The translations under genes were made by a program, and so were the position numbers. A stretch of DNA of 16,103 nt. It comes from Bacteroidota bacterium (GTDB lineage Bacteria; Bacteroidota; Bacteroidia; Bacteroidales; F082). The stretch is from NCBI GenBank assembly GCA_002686705.1, contig NYYH01000005.1, positions 1-16,103 on the forward strand. Direction: 5' to 3'. Under the pieces are notes generated by a model, which ran no database searches, was not told the origin of the DNA, and saw only the letters and a list, made by a program, of their open reading frames with translations. Position 1 is the stretch's first letter; the number at the start of each line of letters is the position of its first letter. Positions 14,006 to 16,103 of the stretch are shown here, in pieces.

Positions 14006-15391
14006 TTGAAAAGCAGGTCAACATACATAATAATTCTACTACTAGCACTTCTTAGTTTTCAATTATATGCCCAGCATCCTGAGAAAGAAGAAGAAATAAC
14101 AAAAACTACAAGAATTCTATTTGTCCTGGATGCTTCGAGAAGTATGACAGGAAAATGGCAGGGTGAAAGCAAGTATACTATTGCTCGTACAATCTTATCA
14201 GAGATATTAGATAGCCTTAGTACAATTGAGAACGTTGAAGTAGCTTTAAGAATGTTTGGGCACACAAAGCATTTCCCTCCTCAAAATTGTAATGATACTC
14301 GTTTGGAAGTGCCGTTTAGTAAGAACAATGTTGATGAGATTAAAGCACGACTTAGACAACTATCCCCGAAAGGTACCTCACCAATCGCAACTTCTTTGTT
14401 AAAGTCAAAAGATGATTTTACAGAATGTGCTAATTGTCGAAACATAGTAGTACTTATTACTGATGGTTTAGAGGAATGTGGAGGCGATATCTGTGAAATC
14501 AGTGCATTATTGCAGAAAGAAGGAATTATCCTCAAACCATTTATCATTGGTATAGGTCATGACACACACGAAGCATATGATTGTGCAGGCCAATATTATA
14601 ATGCAGCTGATAAAGAACAATTTACAAAGGCCTTAAATATTATTATTACGAAAGTCCTTAGTCAAACAAGCTTACAGGTTAATTTATTAGACCAATACAA
14701 CCGGCCGACTGAGACCAATGTTAACATGACTTTTATTAGTAACAGTTCGGGTAAGATTGCATATAACCTGGTACATACATTAAATAGCAAAGGATTTCCT
14801 GATACTCTTAATATTGATCACCTTAGTGAATATAAAGTTATAGTAAATACAATTCCAAAGCGTATTATTAATTCAGTAAAACTAACGGAGGGGAAACATA
14901 CAATAATTTCAACATCATGTCCACAGGGAAGTCTGTTAGTAAAACTTCGGGGTTTAACCAAAGCTGATTTTAACCCAGCTGTAGTTGTAAAGTTGCCTAA
15001 TAATCCTGAACCACTTAATGTTCAGTATTTAAATGAGATTGTTAAATATATTTCAGGGAAATATGATATAGATATTCTAACTTTACCTATTAGCCAATTA
15101 AAAGACGTTAGTATAGAGCCAGACAATCAAACAAAGATTGAAGTCGCGAACCCAGGTATAGCTGCTATTCAAAAGAGCATAAAAGGCTTTGGAAGTATTT
15201 ATTCATTAGATGGTAATGATCAGTTTTGGATAATTAACTTTGGTAGTAATTTTAACCAAAACGAGTCCCTATATTTGCAGCCCGGCAATTACAGATTAGT
15301 TTTTAGGTCGAAATATGCAGCACAATCTGCAACAACTGTTGAAAGAGAATTTGAGATTAAATCAGAAAAAACAACACGAATAAAACTTTAG
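14006..15391 (+). CDS. Secreted VWA-domain protein with C-terminal beta-rich repeats
   Basis: The 461-residue protein starts at a TTG: an in-frame stop at 13997-13999 and the absence of any ATG before the signal peptide leave no better choice. The signal peptide covers about 1-22 (ending YAQ). The VWA domain (about 35-215) has an intact metal site: DASRS (D42, S44, S46), T124 in KGTSPIATSLL and D153 in LITDGLEECGGDIC (150-163). That Cys-containing form is known from Bacteroidota and other VWA proteins resembling the Ca-activated chloride channel group. Residues about 222-300, 307-380 and 380-461 look like three beta-rich segments; the last, with LQPGNYRLVFRSK (424-436), resembles PEGA-type modules. 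Its stop is 6 bp from the transketolase C-subunit ATG, so the two genes are almost certainly co-transcribed. Function unknown; metal-dependent adhesion or binding in the envelope is inferred. Confidence 0.88.
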   Translation: MKSRSTYIIILLLALLSFQLYAQHPEKEEEITKTTRILFVLDASRSMTGKWQGESKYTIARTILSEILDSLSTIENVEVALRMFGHTKHFPPQNCNDTRLEVPFSKNNVDEIKARLRQLSPKGTSPIATSLLKSKDDFTECANCRNIVVLITDGLEECGGDICEISALLQKEGIILKPFIIGIGHDTHEAYDCAGQYYNAADKEQFTKALNIIITKVLSQTSLQVNLLDQYNRPTETNVNMTFISNSSGKIAYNLVHTLNSKGFPDTLNIDHLSEYKVIVNTIPKRIINSVKLTEGKHTIISTSCPQGSLLVKLRGLTKADFNPAVVVKLPNNPEPLNVQYLNEIVKYISGKYDIDILTLPISQLKDVSIEPDNQTKIEVANPGIAAIQKSIKGFGSIYSLDGNDQFWIINFGSNFNQNESLYLQPGNYRLVFRSKYAAQSATTVEREFEIKSEKTTRIKL

Positions 15392-15397
15392 CTTATA

Positions 15398-16103
15398 ATG
15401 AATAAGTATAGCGTAATAGATATTAAAGATACCAGATCAGGATTTGGAGAAGCATTATTAGAGTTAGGAAATACGAATCCAAAAGTTGTGGCACTTGTGG
15501 CTGACTTAACAGGATCGCTTAAAATGAATGCCTTTGCTGATGCTTTTCCCGATAGGTTTTTTCAGATGGGTATAGCCGAAGCAAATATGATGGGAACGGC
15601 TGCCGGTCTAACAATTGGAGGATACATACCATTTACAGGTACTTTTGCTAATTTCTCTACCGGAAGGGTTTATGATCAAATTAGGCAATCAATCGCATAT
15701 TCAGGCAAAAACGTAAAAATATGCGCATCACATGCCGGACTTACACTTGGCGAAGATGGAGCAACTCATCAAATTCTGGAAGATATTGGTTTAATGAAGA
15801 TGTTACCGGGAATGACAGTAATAAATACATGCGATTTTAACCAAACCAAACAAGCAACTCTTGCAATTGCTGAATATCAAGGTCCTGTTTACCTCAGATT
15901 TGGGAGACCAAAAGTTCCTAATTTTATTCCTTTTGATAGTGAGTTCACAATAGGAAAAGGTATTACTTTAAAAGAGGGTACAGATATCAGCATTATTGCA
16001 ACCGGACATCTTGTATGGAAAGCATTAGAGGCTGCAGAACTCTTAAACAAAAGCGGTATTAATGCTGAAGTAATAAATATTCATACTATTAAACCTTTAG
16101 ATA
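15398..16103 (+). CDS. Transketolase, C-terminal subunit (truncated by window end)
   Basis: The first 235 codons are visible and the gene continues past the window. It is the pyrimidine-binding and C-terminal half of transketolase. Seen are [15 protein letters not shown] (6-20), the activating glutamate E61 in [10 protein letters not shown] (57-66), [13 protein letters not shown] (78-90), [17 protein letters not shown] (109-125, with H112 and H124), [13 protein letters not shown] and the start of the C-terminal domain (ISIIATG). It should pair with the N-terminal subunit encoded at 13069-13917. The ATG at 15398 follows the VWA gene stop by 6 bp with no Shine-Dalgarno sequence. The length beyond the window cannot be judged. 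Confidence 0.96.
   Translation, partial: MNKYSVIDIKDTRSGFGEALLELGNTNPKVVALVADLTGSLKMNAFADAFPDRFFQMGIAEANMMGTAAGLTIGGYIPFTGTFANFSTGRVYDQIRQSIAYSGKNVKICASHAGLTLGEDGATHQILEDIGLMKMLPGMTVINTCDFNQTKQATLAIAEYQGPVYLRFGRPKVPNFIPFDSEFTIGKGITLKEGTDISIIATGHLVWKALEAAELLNKSGINAEVINIHTIKPLD

Noticed and set aside
14006..15391. MoxR-associated VWA protein (CoxE/BatA-like)
   Set aside because: There is no MoxR-type AAA ATPase gene nearby, and the protein has a cleavable signal peptide and beta-rich C-terminal modules rather than BatA-type membrane helices.
13069..16103. Frameshifted or interrupted single transketolase gene
   Set aside because: Both halves have proper starts and the N half has its own stop; two-subunit transketolases are normal in this group. 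Only the gene between them is unusual.

Overview
The window looks like chromosomal DNA of an AT-rich member of the Bacteroidota, probably from the Bacteroidales/Marinilabiliales side. I infer this from several things. Shine-Dalgarno sequences are absent or weak. Some promoters resemble the Bacteroidota -7 element TAnnTTTG. The transketolase is split into two subunits. A NagZ-like GH3 domain is fused to a serine beta-lactamase domain. A stand-alone four-helix-bundle (S23/IVP-family) gene sits between heptad-type repeats. No rRNA, tRNA, transposase or CRISPR array was seen, and gene density is high, with no gene-free stretch above 150 bp.

Layout. (1) 1-620: a 14-bp tandem array, a small four-helix-bundle protein gene, then a degenerate 7-bp array in the opposite orientation that ends one base before the next start codon. 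(2) 620-2967, + strand: a class IV PLP aminotransferase, a secreted CAP-domain protein with a C-terminal SPOR domain, and a small single-pass membrane protein of unknown function. (3) 7429-3015, - strand: a probable murL gene (epimerase for UDP-MurNAc-L-Ala-L-Glu) overlapping a murD-family ligase gene by 8 bp, then recN. (4) 7486-8076, + strand: a YqgE/AlgH protein. (5) 12922-8096, - strand, a tight four-gene operon: secreted GH3/beta-lactamase fusion, a membrane protein of unknown family, a rhomboid protease and a chagasin-like (I42) lipoprotein. (6) 13069-end, + strand: transketolase N-terminal subunit, a secreted VWA-domain protein, and the transketolase C-terminal subunit, which runs off the window.

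The common theme is the cell envelope, and peptidoglycan in particular. The murL/murD pair indicates the alternative route in which L-Glu is added to UDP-MurNAc-L-Ala and then epimerised, instead of free D-Glu being made by MurI. The SPOR domain and the GH3/beta-lactamase enzyme are expected to act on peptidoglycan outside the cytoplasm. The most noteworthy observations are the inverted heptad arrays around the four-helix-bundle gene, the MurD-MurL pair with altered glutamate-pocket residues, the VWA gene inserted between the two transketolase halves, and the envelope operon combining an intramembrane protease with a protease-inhibitor-like lipoprotein. All family assignments come from reading motifs by eye; no database search was run.
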